From Brachionus plicatilis (taxonomy: Eukaryota; Rotifera; Eurotatoria; Ploima; Brachionidae): a stretch of 64,000 nucleotides of DNA. Positions 9,632-20,700 of this stretch are shown one piece after another. Made by a program: the position numbers and the translations under genes. The stretch covers positions 163,228 through 227,227 of the forward strand of contig QEOQ01000253.1 of the NCBI GenBank assembly GCA_010279815.1, in the 5' to 3' direction. The notes under the pieces were generated by a model. It was not told the origin of the DNA and searched no databases. It was given only the letters and a program-made list of their open reading frames with translations. The stretch's first letter is position 1; each line of letters starts with the position of its first letter.

Positions 9632-11118
9632 ACATAACAAAAATTATTTTCGATATAAAAGGTTGCTTATAAAAGAATTTTTGTTCAACTTGTATTTGTT
9701 TTTCTTAATACCAAAAAAAATTTAATTTAAAAAATTTTCTAAAAAACATTTTGAACTAGATACAATTATAATACATGCATTAATTTCAAAAATAAAATCT
9801 AAATATTTTTAGCATACAGATTTATTAGATTTTGGAACTATATATTGGCATGTAATTTTGGGCGTTATTAACGATATCTCTGTTATAAATTTTTAATTTA
9901 CTCTTAACTTCCCAAAATCTTCAAATAAATTCACTTTTAAAGTTTAATTCATTTAACTTTAAATTATGCCTAGTTTGGTGTTCATTTGAATCAAAAGCAA
10001 TTTAGATGACATAATTTTGTAATGACAATATTAAACTATTTGCAAAAATACTTTTTTATGGTATAATAAAAAAAACATCTTTACTAAAACCAACCATTCA
10101 AATAATTAATTTAATGACTAAATAAATTTCATAATTATCAAAAATTTAATTTCCAGAATTTTCAAAATTTATTTAATCTCATTTTATAAAATTAAATAAA
10201 CAAGTCAAAATAAAAATTTTAAATAATTATAACCAAATCTGTATCATGGTTTTTCCCAAATTTTATCAAAGTCTATTTTTGAACTTCAAATTTGAAAATT
10301 TTAAGTCCAATAATTCAAATATGTTTCACTCGATTTGATTCGAACATAAATTTGGATTTTTTTAACCTAGATTCGCAAGTTCTGATGAAAGACAAAATTT
10401 TTAAAATCTGATTAATTAATTATTTTGTAAAAATTTAAAAGGTTAATTTTATTCAAAAATAAATATATTCAGTATTAAATACCGAAAATTTTTGTGACAT
10501 AAATAAATTATATAAAAACCTTCTAAAAAAGCATTTTCGAGTTTAAATTTTTAATAAATTTCAAAATATATTTATTTTATTTTTAATCTAACCATTTTTT
10601 AAATTTGGTTACTCAGAATCAATATCTGCGTCAACTAGTCCTATAAATATGCTTATAAATAAAAAGGTAAAAATATATGTGACTACCTAAAATATCTAAT
10701 TATAATAGCATTTTTTGTTTTTCTTTATTTTCTTTTTTAGACTGATTCATGAGTTTGTATTTAATTAGAAATTAAATTTCCTTCAAATAAGTCGAGTTCA
10801 ATTTTAAATGGTAGCCTTGGACAAGCATAAAATTAAAGACTAGCTATAAGTATTATGATTACTTTGTAGACTGAGAAAAAAATTCTTTGAGAAATTTATT
10901 AATGATACAAATTAAAATTTGTTCATCCATGAGCGAACACAATTAAAATTGCCATATATATTTTTTAATGTTTAAAATGAGTTATTTAAAATTTTTAAAG
11001 TGAGTCAGTGTTTTCAATAGATCATTGATAAATATTTATTTCCCACAATTTTAATCAAATATTTTCAAAAAAATTTCTTTCTTCATAATTTTTTGGAACA
11101 TTTTTAAAAATTTAGATC
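9632..11118. other. Gene-free interval before the elongase gene
   Basis: AT-rich with no coding frame on either strand. The elongase start codon is preceded at once by TTTAG, a possible 3' splice or trans-splice acceptor, so a 5' untranslated exon may lie in this interval. Confidence 0.3.
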
Positions 11119-11988
11119 ATGAGCTCAACTTTCGAGAATACGTTCAATAGAAACAAATTCAATGAGTATGTACACGAATTCAATTATTCTTTTTTGTTTG
11201 AATTTGAACGAAAATATTTGGACTACGATTATGTGATGCCAAAACGAAAATGGATGGCGCAAAATTGGCACTGGAGCATAATTATTTCAATTTTCTACAT
11301 AATCTCAGTCTTTGTTGGTCAGCGTCTCATGGAGAAACACCCGAAATTTGATTTGAAGCGCTCTCTAGTAGCTTGGAATTTTATTCTAGCAGCTTTTAGT
11401 TTTTTGGGATCAATACGGATTCTTCCTCATTTTATTTTTGTTTTGACACACAAGGGAATAGAAGGGTCTATATGTATCCAAGACTTTGCTCAGGGGGTAC
11501 CCGGATGCTGGACTTATTTGTTCATAATGAGCAAAGTAGCTGAGTTGATTGATACTGTGTTCATAGTGGTCAGAAAGCAAAAACTTATATTTTTGCATTG
11601 GTACCATCATGCCACTGTGCTAATTTATTGTTGGTTTGCTAGTAAGGATTTAAGTTCATCTGGGCGTTGGTTTGTTATTATGAACTATACAGTTCATTCA
11701 TTTATGTATGGTTACTATGCATTTAGAGCTTTAAGATTCAAAATTCCAAAGTGGGTAAACATAGCGATAACAAGTGGTCAAATATCCCAGATGGTTGTTG
11801 GTTTATATGTAAATTCAATTGCCTATAGGAAAAAAATGAACGGCGAAAAATGTCACGTTTCATATGAAAGCATTTATTGGTCATTTTTTATGTATTTTAC
11901 TTATTTTGTTTTGTTTTTTAACTTTTTTTTGAACGCTTATCTCAGAAAGCAGCCAATTATCAAAACAATAAATTTAAAGAAAGATTAA
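11119..11988 (+). CDS. ELOVL6: Very-long-chain fatty acid elongase, ELOVL3/6-like
   Basis: Intronless 289-residue protein, close to the usual 265-300 of the ELO family. It condenses malonyl-CoA with a fatty acyl-CoA in the ER, the first and rate-limiting step of chain elongation. The catalytic histidine box FLHWYHHATV lies at about residues 158-167 (H160, H163, H164), preceded by KVAELIDTVFIV and followed by MNYTVHSFMYGYY and TSGQISQM, all standard ELO blocks in standard order. The wording LRKQKLIFLHWYHH-type favours ELOVL6/ELOVL3 over the PUFA elongases. About seven hydrophobic segments are visible. The C terminus is lysine-rich (LKKD), resembling an ER-retention signal. An AATAAA polyadenylation signal lies at 12024. 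The ATG is the first in frame; a TTTAG acceptor-like site directly upstream suggests a spliced leader or 5' exon. Confidence 0.93.
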   Translation: MSSTFENTFNRNKFNEYVHEFNYSFLFEFERKYLDYDYVMPKRKWMAQNWHWSIIISIFYIISVFVGQRLMEKHPKFDLKRSLVAWNFILAAFSFLGSIRILPHFIFVLTHKGIEGSICIQDFAQGVPGCWTYLFIMSKVAELIDTVFIVVRKQKLIFLHWYHHATVLIYCWFASKDLSSSGRWFVIMNYTVHSFMYGYYAFRALRFKIPKWVNIAITSGQISQMVVGLYVNSIAYRKKMNGEKCHVSYESIYWSFFMYFTYFVLFFNFFLNAYLRKQPIIKTINLKKD

Positions 11989-12459
11989 AAATAATTTTTA
12001 TAGATATTCAGTTTATTTTTTGGAATAAATAAAATTTCAAAATTAAGTTTAGACTATTTTAGTAAAAATTTATCTAAATCATAATTAAAAAAAAGTATTT
12101 TATTAAAATGTTTTGTAATAAAATTCATAGGTAGTAACCAAAGAGACCATTTAATGACTTAGGGATTAATTGACACAAAATGTCACATTGAATTAGTTCT
12201 TAAAGATTTGTGCTACTATGGAAACTATTTACCTTTAAAAAAATATAAACTTGTAATTAAGACTTGAACGGGCATTGTAAAAAATTGAATGCACAGAACT
12301 GTTAAGCTTGATCTTAAATTTTACAAACAAAAGAATTAAAAAAATAATTTACTTAAATCATTTGATTTTTGTTATAGTATTCTAAATCGCCCTTAGAATT
12401 AAAGAAGGTTCTTTTATATTTATTTATATAGTTATTCATGTACATAGCGATAGATCTAT

Positions 12460-12927
12460 CTAAAAGCGGACATTAACACGCTCGAAAAAGTACAACGTAG
12501 AGCCACTAAAGTTGCCAATAACCTTTGTCACCTGAGCTACGAAAAAAGACGAGAAATACTTGGACTCACTCTTCTTAGCGATAGGCGTATCCGCGGGGAT
12601 CTCATTACAAAATTTAAACAAGAAAAGAGACTCAAAGTAATTGATTGGCCCATTTCACCATTAAGCGTTGAGCCCAGAGCAAATCACAGGCGAAGATACA
12701 GACGAGAAATTGTTAGAAACTGCAGAGCTCGCTCTAACTTTTACACAAACAGGATAGTTCAACATTGGAACTGTTTACCCGACGAAGTAGCCAACGCAGA
12801 ATCTGTAAACTCGTTCAAGAATAAACTCGATCAGCGCTTAGCTGTTTCTGCATGGGATCTAAGGATACCCATGACACACAGTTTAAATTACTACTACTAC
12901 TACTACTACTATTTAAAATTAAATTAA
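12460..12927 (+). pseudogene. 3' end of a CR1/Jockey-like LINE ORF2 (5'-truncated)
   Basis: An open frame of 155 codons without a start reads the C-terminal tail typical of LINE ORF2: TLEKVQRRATKVANN, then LSYEKRREILGLTLLSDRR, RGDLITKFK, and finally IVQHWNCLPDEVANAES with SVNSFKNKLD. It ends in a run of tyrosines because the frame reads into a (TAC)n tail. No stop interrupts it, and its GC content and codon choice (many C/G-ending codons) differ sharply from host genes, indicating a recent insertion of an element from another LINE lineage than the one at 7850-9628. The 5' end was lost, as in typical incomplete reverse transcription. Confidence 0.85.
12889..12912 (+). repeat. (TAC)n microsatellite tail of the LINE
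   Basis: Seven perfect TAC units followed by TAT mark the 3' terminus of the LINE fragment; simple-repeat 3' tails are usual for CR1-group elements. Confidence 0.8.
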
Positions 12928-13382
12928 TAAATGAGAGTTTAATTCAGAGAATTTACTAATTTACAAAAAATATAAAAAAAGATAAAAATACTAAAGAAAT
13001 TAAATTGTAATTTCATAAACTGGTTAGAATTGTATAAGGCCTTATTCTATTAATAAGATCAATTAGGTTTTATTGATCTAATAATTATTTTTTCTTTATT
13101 TTACAATATTTAACTTTTTTATTCTCTTGTATTCTTAATTTTACTTTCCTTTATTGAAAATTGATTTCAAATATTTTTTTTATTTGAAATTATAATTTAG
13201 AGGAAGTACCTCAGATTCTCCCAAACCTGTCATATTATTAGTTGATGTCTTAAATATTTTATCAACTAAAACTTATTATAATTCATTTTACCTTATTTGA
13301 TAATTAATGAATGTATCTTTATTCTTTTTAAGATTCTTGTCACGTACTTGATTCAATATATAAGCAACTCTTTTTTATTATT

Positions 13383-14258
13383 ATAAAGTATCTTTTCATT
13401 AATAAGCAATCAGTTATAACAATCTTTCTATTTTTTCATGTTACATTACATGGTAGCAGCGAAAAAGGATGGCCACCACAAATCAGAGAGAAGCAATTAA
13501 AACGGTTGATCAGAGTTGGACAGCCGAGGCGAAGAGCAAGCTATTGATGGAATTCGACGAAAATGCGAATAAGATAAGAGATCTTCAACTAGAGATAGCA
13601 GGAAAAGGTTACGTACTAGACTCTAATTCACCTGTGTATTATGGAAGGAGTACGGAAAACGTCTTGAATAGTATCTAATGGCATTAAAGCCGCTGGTATC
13701 CCTGAAGACAAAAAGCTTGCAGTAATCACTCCTTATGTGAAGGAGACGGCGTAAAGGACCTTGCTAAATTATCAGAAGAACTCAACAACTAAGAATTTTG
13801 AAGGATATTTAAAGTTACTAATAGAGAGAGATAAATCAAAAGCGAGAAAAGGAAAAATAAAATTGCAACTTTTTGCTCTCAAACAAACAGGAGATTTTGA
13901 TAATTTTTAAGTAAATTTCAAGAGTTAGCAAATGAGTCCGGTATGGCACAAGAGGATCTTATCTTAATTTTTTCTCATGCATTAAAGTCTAAGTGTGCAT
14001 TAGAAGTTCAAATAAGAGAACCTAAGACTATTGAAGAAGCCTACAAGATAACAATAAAAATTGAAAAATTTGAAAATTATAAACGTTTCTTTAAAAGAAC
14101 ACAATATAAATTATTTTAAGAACTCTATAAATAGGAATCAAAGTTTTGGGCCAAGTAAGAATAACAAAATTTTTAAAAAGTTTTAAAGTATCTTTTCATT
14201 AATAAATTAAATATAGATGTGAACAATCAGTTATAAAAATCTTTCTATTGTCCATATT
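13383..14258 (+). mobile_element. LTR-retrotransposon remnant with direct-repeat ends
   Basis: The sequence AAAGTATCTTTTCATTAATA (13386 on) followed by a copy of CAATCAGTTATAA and ATCTTTCTATT returns in the same orientation at 14184-14250, with a 22-bp insertion, as expected for the ends of two LTRs. Just after the first repeat comes TGGTAGCAGCG (13451-13461), placed and worded like a tRNA primer-binding site. A broken gag frame fills the interior; no protease, RT or integrase is present, so most of the internal region has been deleted. Confidence 0.6.
13469..14120 (+). pseudogene. Broken retrotransposon gag
   Basis: Starts with an ATG 69-codon frame (MATTNQREAIKTVDQSW), then continues across at least three frame changes or stops. 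Readable blocks are GIKAAGIPEDKKLAVITPY, EGYLKLLIERDK, LKQTGDFDNF, FQELANESGMAQEDLILIF and LEVQIREPKTIEEAYKI. The last two match the LTR-element gag pattern (F..L....G...E....F..GL.......V....P.T..EA...A). No zinc knuckle is seen. It lies directly after the putative primer-binding site, where gag should begin. Confidence 0.65.
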
Positions 14259-15035
14259 ATATTAAAAACCGCCTTAAACCTTTTTTAAATCGTTCCGTTA
14301 TTTGATATTTAATTATAATTATTATAAGTAGAAAGAAAAAAAGATAATTTTTAATTTAAAAATATTCACGCATTTGAATTGTTCAGATGTGTTTAAAATT
14401 TAAAGTTTTTTTTTTTATTTAATTTGTGTTGGTGGACCAAAAAGCTTTAAAATTTTGAAATCAAAAGTAAACCTAAATTTCATAGTTTTTTTTGGTTATT
14501 TCTACTGTTAATAATATTTTAAAGCTAATATAAATTTCATCTAAATGATGAAAATTAATATTCTTTAAATCTAATATGTATCTAATTAAAACAAACTTCC
14601 ATTCGATTAATTTTCTAAATTAATAATAATCAATATTTATGAAAATACTTGAAAAATTAAAAAATGATTTAATATTAATGTTAAATCAAAATATCTCTGC
14701 ATTTTTTCTATTAAGAAATAACAATTTAATAGTTGAAGCTTGATTTGATCATTTTGAGCATCAAATATTGATCAAAAACTTTTAATTGCCCTAAAACGAC
14801 AATAATATTCCAAAATTTTCAAAAACCAAAAAAATTTAAATCACATTAATTTTTTAATAATTGCTTCGAATTTTTTAGTTCAAAATTTAATCAGGAAATT
14901 TTTCTTAAAATAATTCAAAATTTCTCTTTTGTCTCTTTCTATTTATTAACAAACCATTTTTTAAAATTTAAAGACGCAAAATAAAAGTGTGTCCAGAGAT
15001 TTCGCAGTTACACCGATGAATTTATGACAATTATC
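14259..15035. other. Gene-free AT-rich stretch
   Basis: No coding or repeat structure recognised; it would hold the 3' untranslated region of the minus-strand gene to the right. Confidence 0.3.
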
Positions 15036-16247
15036 CTAAATAAAAGATAAACAATTGCAAAAAGGCTTTTTTACCCTTTTTCTAAAATTTTCAATTGCTA
15101 AATTTTCCACAATTATAGTATATTCAATAATTTGATCATTACTGTATATGACATACTCATCAAATTTTTCTCCACCTAAATGATGCAGATATTTACTATT
15201 ATAAAGCTTATGAAAATCTCTATTATCCATTTTATCCCTTATTTCCAACACTTTTCCCATATCTATTTTTGCACAAAATATTGCTCCACCTTCGGTGCTT
15301 TGATTTCTTTTATGTTCGGTAATATCATAATTATTGGCAAAATAAATTCCCGGTCCAAGCATTCCATCTTTGCTTGTCAAAAAATTGGATGTCAAAATAC
15401 TTTTAGCAGCTTCAATGGTAGTTTGATGAAACCCAACAACAATGTTGATGCCTCGTCTATTTTTAGACGCTTCTCTGAATTTAACCTTGAATACTTCTTT
15501 CGGATGAGAAAAAGCTCTATGCTGACAGTCTGCCAAATAGCATTCGGTCAGATTTACGCATTCTCTTGATCCAAGTTGTTCCTCAGAGATCAATTTTACT
15601 GCTTTTTTAGAAAAATTAACATCTGATGCAAATATATCCCTGATGTCCGACTCCACTCGTTGAGCTTGTACTATTCGGTAAATTTCTATGGTAATATTTA
15701 TTGAAAAAATAACATTATAAAAAAAATATAAAATAACCAGATCATCTTTGGATTTAAACTTGACCAATTCTATAACTCCGATTATAATTACTGCAGAAAA
15801 ATAGATAAAATAATGTATTGTATCGTAAATGTACGTGAAATATTTGAGTTTTAAAAAACATGGCCAGTCTAATTGAGACCAATGCAAAGCTTTTATTATT
15901 CTGTAAAAAAATCTTTTGACTGGCTTTGTAATTCTATTCGTAAAAATGGCGCAGTGGCAAAAAATTCCAAATAAATCGATTAATTTGAAAGGAATAAAAA
16001 AAAGAAGAATTATTAGAGTTAACATAAGCCTCCAGTTGAAAATTATAGAAGAATAAAGACAAATGTAAGGATATGAAAATTTATTTTCGGATTTTTCGAT
16101 TAGTTCTTTGCTTCGAAAATAAAGAGATAAGATAATGAAAATTATAAATATTACCATTCTGAAAAAAGTGAGAATACATTTGAATATTTTGAACCATTGC
16201 TTGCCAGGTCTTTGGTACCAGTTTTTTAAAAATTCAGAACAGCACAT
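15036..16247 (-). CDS. Multipass membrane protein with C-terminal PARP (GIG2-like) ADP-ribosyltransferase-fold domain
   Basis: Intronless, 403 residues. The first half has about four hydrophobic segments (near residues 26-45, 72-92, 140-162, 170-190), so the protein should sit in a membrane. The second half (about 265-385) reads VVGFHQTTIEAAKSIL, SKDGMLGPGIYFANN, GGAIFCAKIDMGKVL and FDEYVIYSNDQIIEY. These match PARP catalytic landmarks: a His (H274) where the family has HGT/HGS, the Tyr of G.G.YFA (Y302), and a Glu (E364) in the position of the catalytic EYIVY. The wording around DGMLGPG resembles the GIG2 branch, known from interferon-induced fish proteins. The usual Gly after the catalytic His is Gln here, so NAD binding may be weakened. 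Substrate and role are unknown; no second gene copy is present in the window. Confidence 0.72.
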   Translation of the reverse strand: MCCSEFLKNWYQRPGKQWFKIFKCILTFFRMVIFIIFIILSLYFRSKELIEKSENKFSYPYICLYSSIIFNWRLMLTLIILLFFIPFKLIDLFGIFCHCAIFTNRITKPVKRFFYRIIKALHWSQLDWPCFLKLKYFTYIYDTIHYFIYFSAVIIIGVIELVKFKSKDDLVILYFFYNVIFSINITIEIYRIVQAQRVESDIRDIFASDVNFSKKAVKLISEEQLGSRECVNLTECYLADCQHRAFSHPKEVFKVKFREASKNRRGINIVVGFHQTTIEAAKSILTSNFLTSKDGMLGPGIYFANNYDITEHKRNQSTEGGAIFCAKIDMGKVLEIRDKMDNRDFHKLYNSKYLHHLGGEKFDEYVIYSNDQIIEYTIIVENLAIENFRKRVKKPFCNCLSFI

Positions 16248-16533
16248 TTATTTTCTATTTATGTGAATTAGAAAACAAAATAATAGCTATTTCTAGAGAC
16301 ATAATTTATTTACAAGGATTTTTGAAATTTCAATTTTAAAATTAAGCTAAAATTTCGTAATTTTTAGAATAATTACAGACATCATAATAAAAAATGCTTG
16401 ATTTAGTTTCTATACATTTAAAAAAACTTTTTTACTCATTAAGTCAAATACTTTTATTTATTATAGCTATTGTTTAATAAAAATTTCAGTCATGAAAATT
16501 TTTTTTAGAGAGTTCCCAGTTTTAATTCTTTTT

Positions 16534-16573
16534 CTGTGCATTTCTATGAGTTCATTTGAATAGAAATGCACAG
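16534..16573. repeat. Perfect 14-bp hairpin
   Basis: CTGTGCATTTCTAT (16534-16547) and its exact complement ATAGAAATGCACAG (16560-16573) enclose a 12-nt loop. A second, weaker hairpin (CGTTCC...GGAACG, about 16579-16602) follows. The region is more GC-rich than its surroundings. It may be a small RNA hairpin or a transposon end; I cannot tell which. Confidence 0.55.
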
Positions 16574-16673
16574 TTCCTCCGTTCCTCTTTCGGAAATGGA
16601 ACGTTTCACTTTAGCAAGAACCATTGTATTTTTTTGTTATTGAAAAATATTGAAAAAAAGCCTAATAAAATTT

Positions 16674-16966
16674 CAGAGTTTTTTAAAAGTCTGATTCAAG
16701 TCAAAGCCATTACTTACACTTGTTGAAAAAAATTTTAAAAGTTCAAGTTAAGATTTTGACTATTTGGGAAAATTTGCTTTAGGATCTGATAAAATTTTAC
16801 ATGGTCGCAACCTTAATTGCTCAGAACGGCAAAATTTTCATATGGCCGCGAGTCATCTCTTGTACTTTATAAAAATTGAAAAATAAATTACTTTTTCCAG
16901 TAGATCATGACTTTGACTTGATCAGACTTGTTCGGACTTTTTTTTTATTACTTTTATACAAGTCTG
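16674..16966 (+). mobile_element. Second, decayed copy of the CAGAG hAT family
   Basis: Begins CAGAGTTTTTTAAAAGTC and ends TACAAGTCTG, the same termini as the element at 6328-6904. Inside, AATTGCTCAGAACGGCAAAATT followed by TTTTCATATGG aligns with the transposase end fragment of the first copy (IERTFSYGG), but frame and residues are lost. Flanking octamers (TAAAATTT left, AAAATTTT right) are similar, not identical. This is an older copy, more deleted than the first. Confidence 0.7.
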
Positions 16967-17748
16967 AAAATTTTAATTAAAGAATTGTAGCTACTCTCAA
17001 AATTTTGCTTGAAAAGTATGAGTCATTTATTATTGATATCTTTAAGATTAATATTTTTTATTTATTAATTTATTTAGAGATGAATACTTTTAAAAAATAA
17101 AGCTTGCTCAGAAATCGATATTTTTATTTATATTCTTACTTTGAAAAATTTTAAATTTAACTGAGTCGGTATTTAGGACAACAACAATGAATTTATGCTC
17201 AGAAAACAAATCAAATACAGTTCGAATTTATTTTACCCAGATTTAAATTGAGTTTCATTTGGATAACAAATATTTGTTAAATTTTCAAATGCAGAGATTT
17301 TCTGCCTCAACTGGGTTCGAACATTTGAATCTCTGCTTGCTCATCTTGACAAGATGTTGATAATTTTAAGTGTTTAAATTTTCATATTTTTATATTTTTA
17401 TTTCAGAAAAATTTTATTTTGGGTTTAAAAAAAGTTTTTTTAAAAAAATTTCTGTATTAGAAAAAAAAATTTTAAAATTTAGAATTATTTAAAATTTACC
17501 TCCATCTTTGGCTTAATTAATTATTTTATCTCATTTTAACTCATACTAAGTATTTAATTTTTTAATTTAAAATTGATCATTGCTTCTATAAAAGAAGTTT
17601 ATTCTTATATTTAGAATGATGAAAAAAAAATGAAAACAAAAATAGCTCTAATTTGTATTTATTTAGATGCTTAAAATAGATAAAATAGAGAAAATAAAAA
17701 CTCTTGAATGAAAATATCGTTATATACAATTAAAATACATAAAATAAA
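16967..17748. other. Gene-free AT-rich stretch
   Basis: Low-complexity A/T sequence, presumed to include the WAPL 3' untranslated region; nothing else recognised. Confidence 0.3.
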
Positions 17749-20700
17749 CTAATTTTCTAAATTTTCCAAAAATCCAAGAACCATTTCCAAATACTTATCA
17801 GCCGAAAAACCCGACACTTTCTAAAATTAAAAATAAATTTTAAATAATAAGAAGATATTTTGAATTTTTGGAAAAAAAATTATAAAGATGTCTTACCATC
17901 ATTTTCATGAATATAATAAATTTTCTAATTATTTGAACCATTGATGTAAAAGCTTTATTTTTCAGTTTAGCTTGAACTGAATCGATTTGAATATAATTCC
18001 TATTATTAAAAGTATCGTCTATAAATAGCATATAGCCAATTATTAAGCCACTATGTGCTGCTATTATGTGATCTTCCATATGTTTACCAGCTTTATGAAT
18101 AGCTAAGAGAAAATTGATTCAAATTATTTAAATTCGCTTTTATTTAAAATTTTACAATTCATAATAGCCACATTTATGTTTTCAATATTCTGGGACTCTA
18201 TATGTTCATTTAGTTGGTTAAACTCGTTTTCTTGATCATTTTCTGCAATTCTTACCAAATTTTCTTTCGCTTGGTACAACTTTAATCAAATAAAAATATA
18301 AATAAACAAATATAACAATTTAATTGTTACTTTAAGCACAATTTCCAAAGCTGTAATGTTAGCTTCTTTATTTTTGTATTTAATTAAATTTAATAAAACT
18401 TTATCTTTGAAACAATTGACAAATAAATTCAGTAAAATTCCTAATAACATAATCAACAGGTCAAATTGATCATTTTCGTTTGCTAGTTTAAATAAAATTG
18501 ACTCAGCCTTTGACTCATTTATTAAAAATTTGAAAAGCATGCCAACAAATTCTTTATCTGCAATCAATTTTTTTGACACATACTCTTAATTAAAGCAAAT
18601 TAAACAATGAAATTGATTTAAAAAGTTCCATTTACCATTGTTTTGAGTCAGACTAATCAAAAATAAAAATTGCTCTTTTAAAGCATTTACTAAATAATTC
18701 AAAACTTTAGATTTTATTTGGTCAGTTTCAGCACTCGACTCCAATTTTGTTCTATCATTTAGAAGCATGCTGATTTGATTATCAAAAAAATTCAGTGATC
18801 TAAATTTGGATTTAATTAAAATATTATTTATAAAAAAAAATTACTCTTTAATAAATTCTATGACGAATCGATTTTTTAAATCCACCATATAATTTTGATT
18901 CAATTGATTGGACTCGAGTGGTCCATCTTCATCATCTTCTTTGTACTTTATGGACTTAAGATTGTTAGTGATTCCGGTATTGGTTGACTTAGAATGACTG
19001 ATTGGTTGGGTCAATGTTTCGATGAGGTTAATACAAGACTTAAGTTTACCAAGTAAAAACAAAAATTTTGTATTTTCTCCTAGACCGCTTTGTGTAAACT
19101 CAAATTCAGACTGAGTTTTCAAATTAATTAAACTTTTAAGTATTAGCTTAGATCTTATTAAGATTTTATCAATGACGAATTTTTCGCGCATTTCATTCTT
19201 GTAAAAATTATTGAGAACAATATTTTTTTTCATGTTTTGATTCATGTTCAATAAACAATCTAAAGTAAGAAGGGCACAGTTAAAATGGATGTCTTGCAAT
19301 AGGTTGTGTTCTTTTGTCAAAGTATCAGAGTGAATGTGGTCATAAATTTTTTTACATTTTGAGTAAATTTTTTTATAAACAATCAGATCGTCGTTGGCAT
19401 CGCTCGAACTAATTTCGTCATTTGACTGAGATCCATTCTTCTGATTGTTCATGTGACAACTGTTACTGGCCAAGTCGATTAGATAGCTGAATTTGTCAGC
19501 TAATTCGCCACTATCCAAGTCTTTTATGCAATTGTTTTGTTCATTAAACTGCAAAAATGATAAAATCAGGTTGAATGTTGAATCATCAATGTCAATTGAT
19601 AAATTGTCTTGAGTTAAAGTAAACACTATCAGCGCCGTACACAGAGAAAGACTCTTAAAAATAATCAAACACATTTTTAATTATTAAATTTTTAAGCTTT
19701 AAATTGAAATAATAAAAAAAAATCATTGATTTTATATGATTTAGAATTAATTCTCTGCTTGATTTTTTTTTTATTTTAAGATTTTTTCAAACATTTCTTC
19801 TAGAATTTAAGGTATTGATGATTAATTTTAATTCAACTAAATTTTTCTTATGACCATGAAAAATGTTAATTATAGCTTTAATGACGCTCCACGTTCGACC
19901 TTATTCGATCGTATTCAAAATTTTTATTTGAAAATGTGAAAAATTGTGATTAAAAAAGGCGTTGTGAAATTTCATAAGTTTTTAAAAAAAAATTTGCGAA
20001 ATCTGTGAATATTTCGGCAATGTGAAATTTTAGCACAAAAATTACAATACAAAAAGTAAAAACTTTATATTTTTTTCTAATTGTGCAAAAATAGTTCTGT
20101 AAATAGTACAATTTTGTACAAATTTTTACAAATGAATTCAAAGCTCTGCAAAAATTGCAATTTATTGGGCAAAATGAAAATAATTTACCATTTTTACATA
20201 TTCATATTTTTAGATTTTTTGCAATATTTCAGATAATAAAAAAAAAACTATTCCTATTTATTTAGTTACCAAAATTAAAAATAAAAATTTAATGAAATTT
20301 TGCACAAAAAATTTAAAAATATGAAAATGTAAAAATGTAAAATTTTTTACATTTAGCCATTTATTGCATATTTTAATCAAATATTGTAATTTTTACAGAT
20401 CCATTTTTGTACAATTAGAAATAAAAATTAAAAGTTTTTACTTTTTGTTCTAAAATTTCACATTGCCGAATATTTCAATTTATAATTTCTGCAAAAGTTC
20501 AATTTTTAATTACTGAACATAGATGCGTAAATATTTTGCTGACTTAAACTTAGGTGAAAAAAAGCTTTATCACTTTGTTTCATTTGCGGAACTAGTATTC
20601 AACTTTTGCAACACCTTTATGTATTTAAAATTTTTATGAAATTTCACAATTTCATTAATTTATTTATTTATTTGAAATATAATTTTGGAGTAAGACTCCG

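Noticed and set aside
15180..15569. 129-codon plus-strand frame over the PARP-like gene
   Set aside because: Antisense shadow of a protein with clear PARP landmarks.
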